DNA of 64,000 nucleotides from Shewanella morhuae (GCF_900156405.1 NZ_FTNN01000007.1:171669-235668), one strand, 5' to 3'. Counted from the stretch's first letter, positions 28,354-36,944 are shown. The notes: a model not told the origin generated them from the sequence alone. Numbers and translations are program-made.

Positions 28354-30522
28354 TTAAAGCGCTTCTAAACGAGCGTAAGCCACCACTAACCACTTGCTGC
28401 CAAAGTCAGTAAAGCTCACTTGTACTCGCCCTTGGGCGCCGCTGCCTTCAAAGTTAGTCACTTTGCCTTCGCCAAATTTAGGGTGATTGACTCGTTGGCC
28501 AACGTTAAAGCCGGTGTCGTTAGTCGCCGCTGACTTTGGGGCGCTAAAACGATTATTTGCCATTGGTGTTGAAACCTGCGCCTTAAGGCGAATTTCATCC
28601 ACATATTCTGGCGGGATTTCTTTGATAAAACGCGATGGCCGAGCGTAATCTTCGCGGCCATAAATGCGCCGTGATTCTGCATAGGTAATGTAGAGCTTTT
28701 CCATGGCGCGGGTCATGCCCACATAGCAAAGACGGCGTTCTTCATCGAGTCTATCGCCCTCTTCGAGCGCCATTTTACTCGGGAAAATGCCTTCTTCAAC
28801 ACCCGCCATAAACACCATAGTGAACTCTAGTCCTTTGGCAGAATGCAGCGTCATTAGCTGCACCGCATCGGTAAAGGCATCGGCTTGGCCTTCGCCCGCT
28901 TCGAGCGCCGCGTGGGAGAGAAAACCATTAAGTTCACCCATGTCCTCCAGCTCTTCGGGCATCTCAAAAGTACGTGCCGCCGTGACTAATTCTTCTAAGT
29001 TTTCGATTCTGGCGTGGGCTTTTTCGCCCTTTTCAGCTTCATACATGGCCTTAAGACCCGACGCTTGAATCACTGTATCGGCCATGCGATACAGCACCAT
29101 ATCTTGGGTGTCTTCACGCAGTGTCATAATTAAGTCCATGAAACCACGTACAGAATTTGCCGCGCGACCCGCAAGCACTTTTTCGTCGAGCAAGCGCACG
29201 CTCGCCTGCCACAGGGTTAACTCATGCTGACGCGCCGTAGTGCGCAAAATATCCAAAGTGCGATCGCCAATACCACGGGGCGGCGTGTTAACCACACGCT
29301 CGAACGCCGCATCGTCATCTTTGTTATTAATCAGCCGCAGGTAACCCATGGCATCTTTAATTTCTTGGCGCTCGAAGAAGCGTAAACCGCCATAGATACG
29401 ATAAGCTAAACCTTTGTGTAATAAGGCTTCTTCTAATACCCGCGACTGAGCGTTTGAACGATATAAAATCGCACAATCACCAAGATTGCCGCCCTTTTCG
29501 TGCCAATCATTAATCCGGCCGACAATAAAGCGCGCCTCGTCCATTTCATTAAAGGCGCAATAGAGCGAAATCGGATCGCCATCGGCTTCATCCGTCCACA
29601 ACTCTTTACCCATACGCTCTGGGTTATTGGCGATTAAGGCGTTGGAAGCTTTAAGAATATTGCCTTTAGAGCGATAGTTTTGCTCAAGGCGAATCGTGGT
29701 CGCCGTCGGGAAATCTTTTAAGAATCTATGTAAGTTTTCAACCTGAGCGCCGCGCCAGCCGTAAATCGATTGGTCGTCATCACCGACTATCATCACATTG
29801 GCAGTTTGACCGGCGAGCACACGGATCCACGCATATTGAATGGCGTTGGTATCTTGGAACTCGTCCACCAAAATATGCTTAAATCTGTCTTGATAATGGG
29901 CCAACAAATGCGGCTTATTGAGCCATAACTCATGGGCACGTAGTAGGATTTCAGCAAAATCGACTAAACCTGCACGATCGCAAGACTCTTGATAAACCTG
30001 ATAGATTTTTAGCAGATTCTGCTCAAGCGGAAAACCGCCCGCATCGATATGTTTAGGGCGTAATCCTTGGTCTTTTTTACCATTGATATAACCCTGAGCT
30101 TGGCGTGGAGGATATTGTTTCTCATCCAAATTCAGGCTTTTAAGAATACGTTTGATCAAGCGCACTTGATCGTCAGAATCGAGGATTTGGAAGCTTTGCG
30201 GTAAACCCGCATCTTGGAAATGAGTGCGTAACAAGCGATGCGCCAAGCCGTGGAACGTGCCAATCCACATGCGGCCCATATTGGTGCCAGCGACTTTTTC
30301 AACTCGCTCGCGCATCTCAGCCGCAGCTTTATTGGTAAACGTCACCGCAAGAATCGAGTACGGACTCTGCTGTTCAACCTGCATCAGCCACGCAATGCGG
30401 TGGGTCAACACCCGAGTTTTACCACTGCCCGCGCCCGCCAACACTAACATGCTAGATTGCGGTGCCGCGACAGCCTCACGCTGCTTATCATTCAGGCCGT
30501 CTAGTAAAGAAGATACGTCCAT
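28354..30522 (-). CDS. uvrD: DNA helicase II UvrD
   Basis: 722 residues. The ATG at 30522 is preceded by GGAGG 5 bases away; an upstream TTG would absorb that site. Superfamily 1A helicase motifs appear in order: LNDKQREAV (Q motif), AGAGSGKTRVL (Walker A), VDEFQDTN (Walker B), GDDDQSIYGWRGA, QNYRS, LMTLHSAKGLEF and VGMTRA. UvrD unwinds DNA in nucleotide excision and mismatch repair. The C-terminal Tudor-like tail (VNHPKFGEGKV) is complete. Confidence 0.96.
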   Translation of the reverse strand: MDVSSLLDGLNDKQREAVAAPQSSMLVLAGAGSGKTRVLTHRIAWLMQVEQQSPYSILAVTFTNKAAAEMRERVEKVAGTNMGRMWIGTFHGLAHRLLRTHFQDAGLPQSFQILDSDDQVRLIKRILKSLNLDEKQYPPRQAQGYINGKKDQGLRPKHIDAGGFPLEQNLLKIYQVYQESCDRAGLVDFAEILLRAHELWLNKPHLLAHYQDRFKHILVDEFQDTNAIQYAWIRVLAGQTANVMIVGDDDQSIYGWRGAQVENLHRFLKDFPTATTIRLEQNYRSKGNILKASNALIANNPERMGKELWTDEADGDPISLYCAFNEMDEARFIVGRINDWHEKGGNLGDCAILYRSNAQSRVLEEALLHKGLAYRIYGGLRFFERQEIKDAMGYLRLINNKDDDAAFERVVNTPPRGIGDRTLDILRTTARQHELTLWQASVRLLDEKVLAGRAANSVRGFMDLIMTLREDTQDMVLYRMADTVIQASGLKAMYEAEKGEKAHARIENLEELVTAARTFEMPEELEDMGELNGFLSHAALEAGEGQADAFTDAVQLMTLHSAKGLEFTMVFMAGVEEGIFPSKMALEEGDRLDEERRLCYVGMTRAMEKLYITYAESRRIYGREDYARPSRFIKEIPPEYVDEIRLKAQVSTPMANNRFSAPKSAATNDTGFNVGQRVNHPKFGEGKVTNFEGSGAQGRVQVSFTDFGSKWLVVAYARLEAL

Positions 30523-31066
30523 TCTCGCCTCCAAAAAATCGAGGGGGTATTATAACAGAAGAAAACCAGCCTGCGCGTTTGATCCTCAAGACAAGAGCCA
30601 CAAGACGAGGCCACAAGACTAATGATAAGTTGCCGCATCTTGCTTTGCACTGGTGTTGCAAGAGTGCCGCAATGCCTAATCTCGCTTACGCAGATATGAG
30701 TAGCTTGGCTGCCTAACTCTTTGCTAGATAAAGAAAACTAAAGAATTGGGGGCTTATTAAATCTTTTAGATAAAAAGCAAGATTCTTTATAACCTTCAAA
30801 TAAAGATTAAGCACTGTCATTCCAGTGACTCGCCGTGAATATGTCCCTATAGGCTCGACGACGGCATCCATGCCGTCAACGGTCACTTACATGACAGTGC
30901 TTAATCCTAGTAACCTTTGCGTATCTCTGCTAGCCAGCAAAGAATAATAAAGCTAAAACGATATCAAGTGATTACCCATCAAACTGTATAAAAAAAACCG
31001 CTACGCAAAATAGCAGATTCCTATAGCATCATTTATACCAATTGACATTGATGTGGCAGCGACCAA
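30523..31066. other. Intergenic region between uvrD and the cassette array
   Basis: No gene is supported. It holds the uvrD promoter on its left, the palindromic element at 30805-30906, and at about 31033 the string TTATACCAATTGACATT, which resembles the ends of the MITE-like element near 35662. Confidence 0.5.
30805..30906. repeat. MITE-like palindromic element, 102 bp
   Basis: Perfect 16-bp terminal inverted repeats (30805-30820 / 30891-30906, GATTAAGCACTGTCAT type), a second inner pair AGTGAC/GTCACT, and a central GACGGCAT-CC-ATGCCGTC palindrome. No coding potential. It looks like a small non-autonomous or REP-type element. Confidence 0.75.
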
Positions 31067-31121
31067 GTCCAACAAGCGATTTATGCCCAGCAAACAGCGC
31101 ATAAATACCAAGACGTTATGT
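31067..31121 (+). other. Probable integron attC site 1
   Basis: A 55-bp imperfect palindrome begins with GTCCAAC (fits RYYYAAC) and ends with GTTATGT (near GTTRRRY), with complementary inner arms ATTTATGC (31079-31086) and GCATAAAT (31099-31106). This is the architecture of an integron cassette recombination site, placed just before a small orphan gene. Confidence 0.6.
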
Positions 31122-31134
31122 GCCTAGGGGTAAA

Positions 31135-31662
31135 ATGAACAAGATCATCCTAATTTTACTGTTGGTGTCGTCTTCAGTGTTTGCAGATAGCGAGAGCTTT
31201 TTCAATCGGATATTTTTTGAAAATGTTGCTTACTCAGAACTTGTAACCCCGGAAAATAAAGAAGTTATAAGACCAATATTCCAACAAGTTGATAGAATAT
31301 TAGCCTCAGATGAATGGGGCAATGCAGATAAACTCGACGAATTGCGTAGCATATTGATGTCTTATTTATCAGAAATCGCATCAAAACAGTCCATGCCCTT
31401 TGAGCAAACCTTGTCTAAATTCAAAGCTGGTAAGTTAAACTCTGATATAGCCAAAGCGTATGCTGATGAACGTAATTCCAAAGTCATTAGTCGTGAACTT
31501 GATAAGGTCATTAATGTACAAAATCTCGAGGAGTTACAACGTACAGCTAACGATCAGGAAAGACTAAAGTTGTTGAAATGTGTCATTGATAATATGAAAA
31601 ACTTACCGGCCAATATGAAAGAAGTGGTTGTTTATTATTGTAAATTAAAACAAAAAATTTAG
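31135..31662 (+). CDS. Hypothetical secreted protein, probable integron gene cassette
   Basis: 175 residues, not recognised. Start at 31135 has AGGGG 4 bases upstream and yields a signal peptide (MNKIILILLLVSSSVFA). The mature part is alpha-helical and charged (for example NADKLDELRSILMSYLSEIA), with one late Cys pair (LLKCVIDN, YYCKLKQKI). Base composition is clearly more AT-rich than the flanking housekeeping genes. It lies between two attC-like sites, so it is probably a captured gene cassette of unknown role. Confidence 0.7.
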   Translation: MNKIILILLLVSSSVFADSESFFNRIFFENVAYSELVTPENKEVIRPIFQQVDRILASDEWGNADKLDELRSILMSYLSEIASKQSMPFEQTLSKFKAGKLNSDIAKAYADERNSKVISRELDKVINVQNLEELQRTANDQERLKLLKCVIDNMKNLPANMKEVVVYYCKLKQKI

Positions 31663-31733
31663 TACGCATAAAATATGCCTAAAAAGGGACTGTCAACGCG
31701 TGGCGTTGCCAGCCCCTTAGTCAGGCATTATAC
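31663..31733 (+). other. Probable integron attC site 2 (Vibrio/Shewanella type)
   Basis: A hairpin of about 64 bases with arms ATGCCT / AGGCAT and AAGGG-a-CTG-t-CAACGC / GCGTTG-c-CAG-c-CCCTT. The core GACTGTCAACGCGTGGCGTT and the 3' part GCCAGCCCCTTAG match my memory of the Vibrio cholerae repeat family of attC sites with the long inner loop missing. The 3' end reads CATTATAC where a functional site would have GTTATA, so the crossover G is A. Confidence 0.75.
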
Positions 31734-31746
31734 GAATGGAGATATC

Positions 31747-32136
31747 ATGCTAACCAAATGGCTGATAAATTATCTTTCGATTGAAGGAACGTTAGCTCGG
31801 CATCCAAAGTTCAGTGATGCATTCAAGATAGAAGGTATCGTTATGTCCGGAGATAAAACAACGTTTATTGAAGGTATTGAAGCCTCATATTCAAAAGCTG
31901 TTCTCATACTATGTGTTCATGATCATCAGGAAAGGTATAGCGTTTGGGAGTCCAAGGAATATCGTTATTACACAGATGCTTTGAATGTACTGAAGGCGGA
32001 ATGCTGCCGTTTATCTGAGTTAATAAATAAGCGCATTGAGGTAATTGGCTCTTTGGAAGATACACACAGGGATGGACTTCTCGAAGTTTATAATGAAAAC
32101 AATCAACAATATATCCTTGAATCTACGAACTTGTAA
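31747..32136 (+). CDS. Hypothetical cytoplasmic protein, probable integron gene cassette
   Basis: 129 residues, not recognised. The start at 31747 has GGAG 6 bases upstream; a longer frame from 31675 would run through the attC-like hairpin and is rejected. No signal peptide. The sequence has an OB- or beta-rich N-terminal half and a helical C-terminal half with a Cys-Cys pair (KAECCRLSEL). It follows attC site 2 directly, as a cassette gene would, but no clear attC follows it. Confidence 0.68.
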   Translation: MLTKWLINYLSIEGTLARHPKFSDAFKIEGIVMSGDKTTFIEGIEASYSKAVLILCVHDHQERYSVWESKEYRYYTDALNVLKAECCRLSELINKRIEVIGSLEDTHRDGLLEVYNENNQQYILESTNL

Positions 32137-32154
32137 GCAGTTTATCAAAACTGC
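32137..32154 (+). other. Small hairpin after the second cassette gene
   Basis: GCAGTTT-ATCA-AAACTGC, a perfect 7-bp stem starting right after the stop codon. An ATTTTT run lies 8 bases further on, so it may be a weak terminator. Confidence 0.45.
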
Positions 32155-32800
32155 CGATTGCTAATTTTTACGGATACAAGGCGCGAATGAAAATTTTTGA
32201 TTTTCTTCGTGAAACAGAATATCCACAACTCTATTTAATGCTTTAAGTGACCAATCAGACAACTCAAAAATCGACGGAATACGCATCCCCTCGGAGTTGC
32301 CGCAGGGCGAATAGACAAATTGCGTGAGTCTCGCCATGGATGGCGAGCTAGCTTTCGCAGGTGCAGGGATGCATCCTTCGGAAGCGATAGCAAATTTGGC
32401 AATGAGCACAAGGGGCTTTCAACTCCGTTGGGGGCGTCATGGAGCATCCAAGGAGGATAGGACGAGCAGTCCTCCTTGGTCGGGTGTGGGGTGAAGCCCC
32501 ACGACGTTGACTTTGATTTTTATTAAAAAACTCAAAAAAGTCTAGGTAAAATTCCATTAGCAAATAACCAACGCAGAATGGCGAATTTCAACTTATGGAT
32601 CAGACTCACCTACTATCAAGCTACATCTTCAATTAAGCGCATCACTAGAATGACTATGCTTAATCACTACAACTTCAACAGATAAATCAGCAGCGGAGCT
32701 CTGCCCAAGCCCCCTTCTCGATGAGAATAACTTTAGGTAGCGGCGGATCGCGGTTAGAATACTCACCCTGTTTTTCTTGGTTACTTTTTCGGAAACAATA
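32155..32800. other. Intergenic stretch with a hairpin-rich repeat
   Basis: No gene is supported; frames here run through palindromes. 32290-32510 is GC-richer and holds three perfect hairpins, listed separately. The right part (32520-32800) carries the promoter of the methyltransferase gene and nothing else I can name. Confidence 0.5.
32331..32502. repeat. Hairpin-rich repeat-like block
   Basis: Three perfect stems: TCGCCAT-GG-ATGGCGA (32331-32346), CCAAGGAGGA / TCCTCCTTGG (32448-32457 / 32470-32479) and GTGGGG / CCCCAC (32486-32491 / 32497-32502). The sequence style is that of dispersed Shewanella intergenic repeats, but copies elsewhere cannot be tested here. Confidence 0.5.
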
Positions 32801-34000
32801 ATGTCCCATTCAGCGCTTAATTCTTTTGATGATTTTTACCAGCTTTTGGCTGACAGCTTGGCGAAGAATAGCCTGATCAAACTATTGTTGAGTAAGTATC
32901 GAGGGGCAGATAAAAGCTTGCAGCGCATTACGATTCGACCAATTAGTTTGCAAAATGAACCTATGCTGTCATTTGTGTATCAACACCAGACGAATCACAT
33001 CACTAAAAACCTGAGTTATGACGAAGGCTTAGCCAACATAAAACTGTTACTCGGTAACGATTTTAAGAGCGCCCACTTAGCTACGACACAGGCAGAAGTT
33101 CAGCTTGAGATCAGCAAAAAAGGCAAAGTCCAAATCAGCACACATAACCTTAAACAAGCCGTCGCGGCGCCGTTAGAACATGACCGTGAGAAAAAGCGTT
33201 TTGTGGATATCCAGCGCCCCTTCCTGACTCAGCTCGGTGTGACTGACAGCCAACATAATCTTATCCCTGCGATGTCGCGCAAATGGAAACAAATCAATAA
33301 ATTTATTGAGGTTTTCAGCCAAGCACTCGAAGCCTCGCCCCACAAGAATGACCAACCGATCAATGTGGTCGATTTTGGCTCAGGCAAAGGCTATCTCACT
33401 TTTGCAATCCATGATTACCTGCGCCACAGCCTACACAATGATGCGCAGGTGACTGGGGTAGAATTGCGCCAAGCCCTGGCCGATTTATGTAATGAAACGG
33501 CGGCAACACTGGATCATCAAGGATTGTCGTTTGTTTGCGGCGATGTGAGAACCCATGCGCCAAAGCAAACCGATGTGATGATCGCCCTGCATGCCTGCGA
33601 TATCGCTACTGACTATGCGATTCATTATGGTATTCGCGCCAATGCCGACATCATCATGTGTTCGCCTTGCTGCCATAAACAAATTCGCCCGCAGATGCAC
33701 AGCCCAGAGTTGTTCAAACCTATGCTGCAATATGGGGTACACATGGGCCAACAGGCTGAAATGGTGACGGATTCATTACGTGCGCTATTTTTAGAAGCCA
33801 ATGGTTATGCGACTAAGGTGTTTGAATTTATCAGCCTAGAACATACCAATAAAAATAAGATGATTTTGGCGGTGAAAAAGCCACAACATAATCAGAAAGA
33901 CAGCGCCGCAATCCTCGCGCAAATTGCTGACATTAAAGCCTATTACGGTATTACTGAACATTGCTTAGAAACCTTACTCGCGCAAACCCAAGCCGATTAA
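32801..34000 (+). CDS. Class I SAM-dependent methyltransferase (Methyltransf_32-like)
   Basis: 399 residues from ATG 32801 (GGAA 8 bases upstream; an earlier TTG is less likely). A variable N-terminal half is followed by a Rossmann methyltransferase domain: VVDFGSGKGYLTFAIHDYL (SAM motif I, about residue 195), GVELRQALADLC (motif II acidic residue) and ALHACDIATDYAI with the later CSPCCHKQI. The CCH segment is shared with the METTL25/GSTCD-type family, likely acting on RNA or protein. The substrate is unknown. Confidence 0.8.
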   Translation: MSHSALNSFDDFYQLLADSLAKNSLIKLLLSKYRGADKSLQRITIRPISLQNEPMLSFVYQHQTNHITKNLSYDEGLANIKLLLGNDFKSAHLATTQAEVQLEISKKGKVQISTHNLKQAVAAPLEHDREKKRFVDIQRPFLTQLGVTDSQHNLIPAMSRKWKQINKFIEVFSQALEASPHKNDQPINVVDFGSGKGYLTFAIHDYLRHSLHNDAQVTGVELRQALADLCNETAATLDHQGLSFVCGDVRTHAPKQTDVMIALHACDIATDYAIHYGIRANADIIMCSPCCHKQIRPQMHSPELFKPMLQYGVHMGQQAEMVTDSLRALFLEANGYATKVFEFISLEHTNKNKMILAVKKPQHNQKDSAAILAQIADIKAYYGITEHCLETLLAQTQAD

Positions 34001-34025
34001 CGGCCGGCGGTTTACTGGCAAAGCA

Positions 34026-34499
34026 TTAAAATTTTGCACTCATAACAGCCCCGTTGAAATTGAGGCAATCGTTAATTCTTTGCTGCTGAACCGCGCTGAG
34101 GGTATCGATATCGTGGAAGGCAAACTCTGAATGTTCGTGGCTTAAATGGATTGGCAGTGGCGCGCCTTCTGCCCCATTTTTTGCTACCTCAGGCCCATCA
34201 GGCAACTCAGGCAACTCAGGCAACTCAGGCAACACCAGTTCACAACGAAAGATAAAGGCTTGGGATTGATAAGCACTGTGATAATACACGCCGCTCAAAT
34301 AGTTGACCTGCACACTTAAGCCTAACTCTTCTTGGCATTCGCGCACTAAGGCCTCATGAATAGTTTCACCAGGCTCGAGTGCACCGCCGGGTAAGCCCCA
34401 AGCAAAGTTACCGTAATTAGCCTTAAGCAACAGCACTTGTCCTTGTTGATTAGTGATCACCGCGTGGCTACTCAGTCTAAAGGTATCGTTAAAGGCCAC
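34026..34499 (-). CDS. Nudix hydrolase with an internal tripeptide repeat
   Basis: 157 residues. The Nudix box reads GGALEPGETIHEALVRECQEELGL in pattern (G-x5-E-x7-REUxEExGU fully met; key residues Arg-Glu and Glu-Glu), near residues 38-60. Nudix enzymes hydrolyse nucleoside diphosphates linked to another moiety; the substrate here is unknown. Residues 95-105 carry a Leu-Pro-Glu tripeptide repeat encoded by a 9-bp tandem repeat. Convergent with the methyltransferase gene, 25 bases apart. Confidence 0.85.
   Translation of the reverse strand: MAFNDTFRLSSHAVITNQQGQVLLLKANYGNFAWGLPGGALEPGETIHEALVRECQEELGLSVQVNYLSGVYYHSAYQSQAFIFRCELVLPELPELPELPDGPEVAKNGAEGAPLPIHLSHEHSEFAFHDIDTLSAVQQQRINDCLNFNGAVMSAKF
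34206..34240. repeat. 9-bp tandem repeat inside the Nudix gene
   Basis: The unit AGGCAACTC occurs in nearly four perfect copies. It encodes Leu-Pro-Glu repeats and, being a multiple of three, copy changes would keep the frame. Confidence 0.85.
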
Positions 34500-34516
34500 T
34501 CAGTTATCCTTCTGCA

Positions 34517-34561
34517 GTGTATTTAAATGCCGTGTATTTAAGTGCTGTGTATTTAAGTACG
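34517..34561. repeat. 15-bp tandem repeat, three copies
   Basis: GTGTATTTAARTGCY-type units at 34517-34531, 34532-34546 and 34547-34561 lie between the Nudix start and the ypfJ-like stop. Units differ at only a few bases. No function is evident. Confidence 0.8.
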
Positions 34562-34616
34562 TGCAGGTAAGCTCAGAGCATTTATGTTTGATATACATTT
34601 GAAATACCAAATAAAA

Positions 34617-35495
34617 TCACTTCGCCGCAAACGTATTACAACTGGCGAGATTACCCGACTCAAACCCTGTCTTAAACCATTTAACCCTTTGTGCGGAGCT
34701 GCCGTGGGTAAAAGCATCGGGCTGTACAGCGCGACCCGCCATTTTTTGTAAGCGATCGTCACCCACAGCGCTGGCAGCGGCAATGCCTTCGGCGACATCG
34801 CCCGCTTCAAGTAAATTAAGTTGTTGGTTAACGTAATGCCCCCAAATACCCGCATAGCAATCCGCCTGTAATTCAAGTGCGACACTCAATTGATTCGCCT
34901 GCACTTTACTTGCACCTTGCTGTGCTTGGCGCACCTTAGCGTTAGTACCCAGCAGATTTTGCACATGGTGGCCAACTTCATGGGCAATCACGTAAGCAAA
35001 GGCGAAATCACCGGGGGCGCCTAAAGTTTTAAGCTCATCAAGAAAACTCAAATCAATATAAACCTTGCTGTCGGCTGGGCAATAAAAAGGCCCTGACTGC
35101 GCTTGTCCCATACCGCAGCCTGTGGAGGTCATATTGCGATAAAGCACTAACTTGGGCTCTTTATACTGTCCTTTTAATAATTGACCCCAAACCGTTTCGG
35201 TGGTGCCTAAAATGGCCGCGACAAACTGAGCATTTTCATCTTGGGCAGCGGTTGTTGAGGCTGATTGCGCTTGGCTTAAGTTGGATTGAGTGCTCGGGTC
35301 AAGTGACAGGCCGCCAGTAAAATATTGAAAAGCAAAATAAATGCCACCAATCAGTAGCACTACTCGGCCGATTTTAGTTCTTAATAAAAAAGGTAAAAAA
35401 CGCATTAACAAAACAACAGGCATACCCGCTGACGCCATTTGCTGGCCGCGTCTATCTTCCACATTGGAGCTTCTTTCAATATCACGCCAGCGCAT
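34617..35495 (-). CDS. ypfJ: YpfJ-family neutral zinc metallopeptidase
   Basis: 292 residues. One N-terminal membrane helix (VVLLIGGIYFAFQYF) follows a short cytoplasmic tail (MRWRDIERSSNVEDRRG), and the periplasmic domain carries VIAHEVGHHVQ (HExxH zinc site) plus ELQADCYAGIWGHY with the third ligand Glu. This is the KPN_02809/YpfJ family, whose cellular target is not known. Single gene; the 15-bp tandem repeat follows its stop. Confidence 0.9.
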   Translation of the reverse strand: MRWRDIERSSNVEDRRGQQMASAGMPVVLLMRFLPFLLRTKIGRVVLLIGGIYFAFQYFTGGLSLDPSTQSNLSQAQSASTTAAQDENAQFVAAILGTTETVWGQLLKGQYKEPKLVLYRNMTSTGCGMGQAQSGPFYCPADSKVYIDLSFLDELKTLGAPGDFAFAYVIAHEVGHHVQNLLGTNAKVRQAQQGASKVQANQLSVALELQADCYAGIWGHYVNQQLNLLEAGDVAEGIAAASAVGDDRLQKMAGRAVQPDAFTHGSSAQRVKWFKTGFESGNLASCNTFAAK

Positions 35496-35923
35496 AGCAC
35501 TCCTTACTCTCGTTACTTATTAAACAGTTAATGGCACCGTTAGTTAAATCACTCTTTAAACCGCTTATATATTACCTTCAAGCACTTATCACGGACGATC
35601 GCATTATGTCGCTGCAGTATGGTGCGTGAATGCGGCGTTAGTGAATGTAAAATAACACACCTTATACCAGTCACATTAAATATCTAATCAGTTCAGAGCC
35701 TCACAGGTATTTCAATCCGAGGCGCATTGACGCAGAAATGGTTATTCCCTTTTAAGTTAATGCAACACGGGAGTGGGATACCTGTGAGGCTCCCAAAGGG
35801 CGGGTTTCAACGCGCTTTATACTGCATTTAAGGCTTTCGACAGAGCACCACTATGCCTTCAAGCCTTCGCCTTGTCTAAAGCGCGTTGAACTCCCGCTGA
35901 ATGAACAGATATTTAATACGATT

Positions 35924-36944
35924 GGCTATGTTTTAGTTAAGTGTTGCTACACTATAATTATGTGCAGCTCTCTATAGGAGTTCCAGACATGACTTCATGT
36001 TTGTTAGACCTCGAGCAACAAGCGGCAGAGTTACCCTTTGAACAGCAACGTTTACTCATTTCTTTTTTACAGCAACAACTTGATAGTGGTTCATGCATTA
36101 ATATGCTTGAGGCGAATTTCACCATCAAACCCCAGTGCCCTCATTGTCACGCCTGTCACATTAAACGCCATGGAAAACCTAATGGCCGTCAGCGATATCG
36201 CTGTCATGCTTGTCATAAAACGTTCATGTGCACCATTAACACACCCTTCTATCGAATGCGGTTCTTAGAAAAATGGCTGCCATACTTCACATGCATGCTA
36301 GACAGCCTTCCTATAAGAAAGAGCGCAAAGCGCTGTAATATATCAGTTAAAACAGCCTTTAAATGGCGCCACCAATTTCTTTCCTTACCCAATAAAGTCA
36401 AAGCGCAAAGGTTATCTGGTATCGTTGAAATCGATGAGACCTTATTTCGCTATTCAGAGAAAGGCAGTCGTACACTCTCACGTAAAGCCCATAAAAGAGG
36501 TGGAGATTGTGCTGGTCGCGGACGCAAAAAAGGCGATTGGGTCGCGGTCCTTGTGGCCAGAGATAGAAATAAACAGGTATTCGATGAATGCCTCGATAGC
36601 GCCGATAGTGTCACATTATTAGGGTTGCTAGAAAATAAAATAGCTGCAGATTCAGTGGTGTGTAGCGATGGCTTTCTTTCCTACCTAAAAATGACTCAGG
36701 ATATGAAAGTAGAGCATAAGATACTCAATGCAAGTCATGGCAGGCGAGTCAAAGAGGGTGTTTTTCATATTCAAAATGTCAATGCTTACCATAGCCGACT
36801 GCATTTATGGATAAATACCTTTCGGGGCGTAGCAACTAAATATCTTCCGAACTACTTAGGCTGGTTTAGATTCTTTGAAGCCCATGATAATCCAAATGAA
36901 AATAGTATATTGGCTATGCAGACACAGTTAACGTGAACATAGCC
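35924..36944 (+). mobile_element. IS1595-family insertion sequence, 1021 bp, intact
   Basis: Ends GGCTATGTT (left) and AACATAGCC (right) are inverted repeats, continuing imperfectly with GTTAA. The element is flanked by an exact 9-bp duplication AATACGATT (35915-35923 and 36945-36953); the family norm is 8 bp, so one base may be chance. It carries a single intact transposase gene. Confidence 0.88.
35989..36936 (+). CDS. IS1595-family transposase
   Basis: 315 residues from ATG 35989, with GGAG 8 bases upstream. An N-terminal zinc ribbon (CPHCHACH ... RYRCHACHKTF, about residues 45-80) and helix-turn-helix lead to a DDE-type catalytic core: EIDETLF, SDGFLSYL and the C-terminal HSRLHLWINTFRGVATKYLPNYLGWFRF-like segment (here NAYHSRLHLWINTFRG). 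This is the ISXO2/IS1595 arrangement. The frame is intact, so the element may still be active. Confidence 0.92.
   Translation: MTSCLLDLEQQAAELPFEQQRLLISFLQQQLDSGSCINMLEANFTIKPQCPHCHACHIKRHGKPNGRQRYRCHACHKTFMCTINTPFYRMRFLEKWLPYFTCMLDSLPIRKSAKRCNISVKTAFKWRHQFLSLPNKVKAQRLSGIVEIDETLFRYSEKGSRTLSRKAHKRGGDCAGRGRKKGDWVAVLVARDRNKQVFDECLDSADSVTLLGLLENKIAADSVVCSDGFLSYLKMTQDMKVEHKILNASHGRRVKEGVFHIQNVNAYHSRLHLWINTFRGVATKYLPNYLGWFRFFEAHDNPNENSILAMQTQLT

Noticed and set aside
28208..28393. 61-codon frame between uvrD and ubiA as a ubiC remnant
   Set aside because: The translation has no chorismate lyase features and overlaps the uvrD end.
31675..31746. Longer start for the second cassette gene
   Set aside because: The extra 24 codons run through the attC-like hairpin and have no ribosome site; ATG 31747 has GGAG at good spacing.
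32161..32563. Several overlapping minus-strand frames of 70-82 codons
   Set aside because: They cross perfect hairpins, lack ribosome sites and look like repeat translations.
34206..34240. CRISPR-like or phase-variable repeat causing frameshift
   Set aside because: The unit is 9 bp without spacers and keeps the reading frame.
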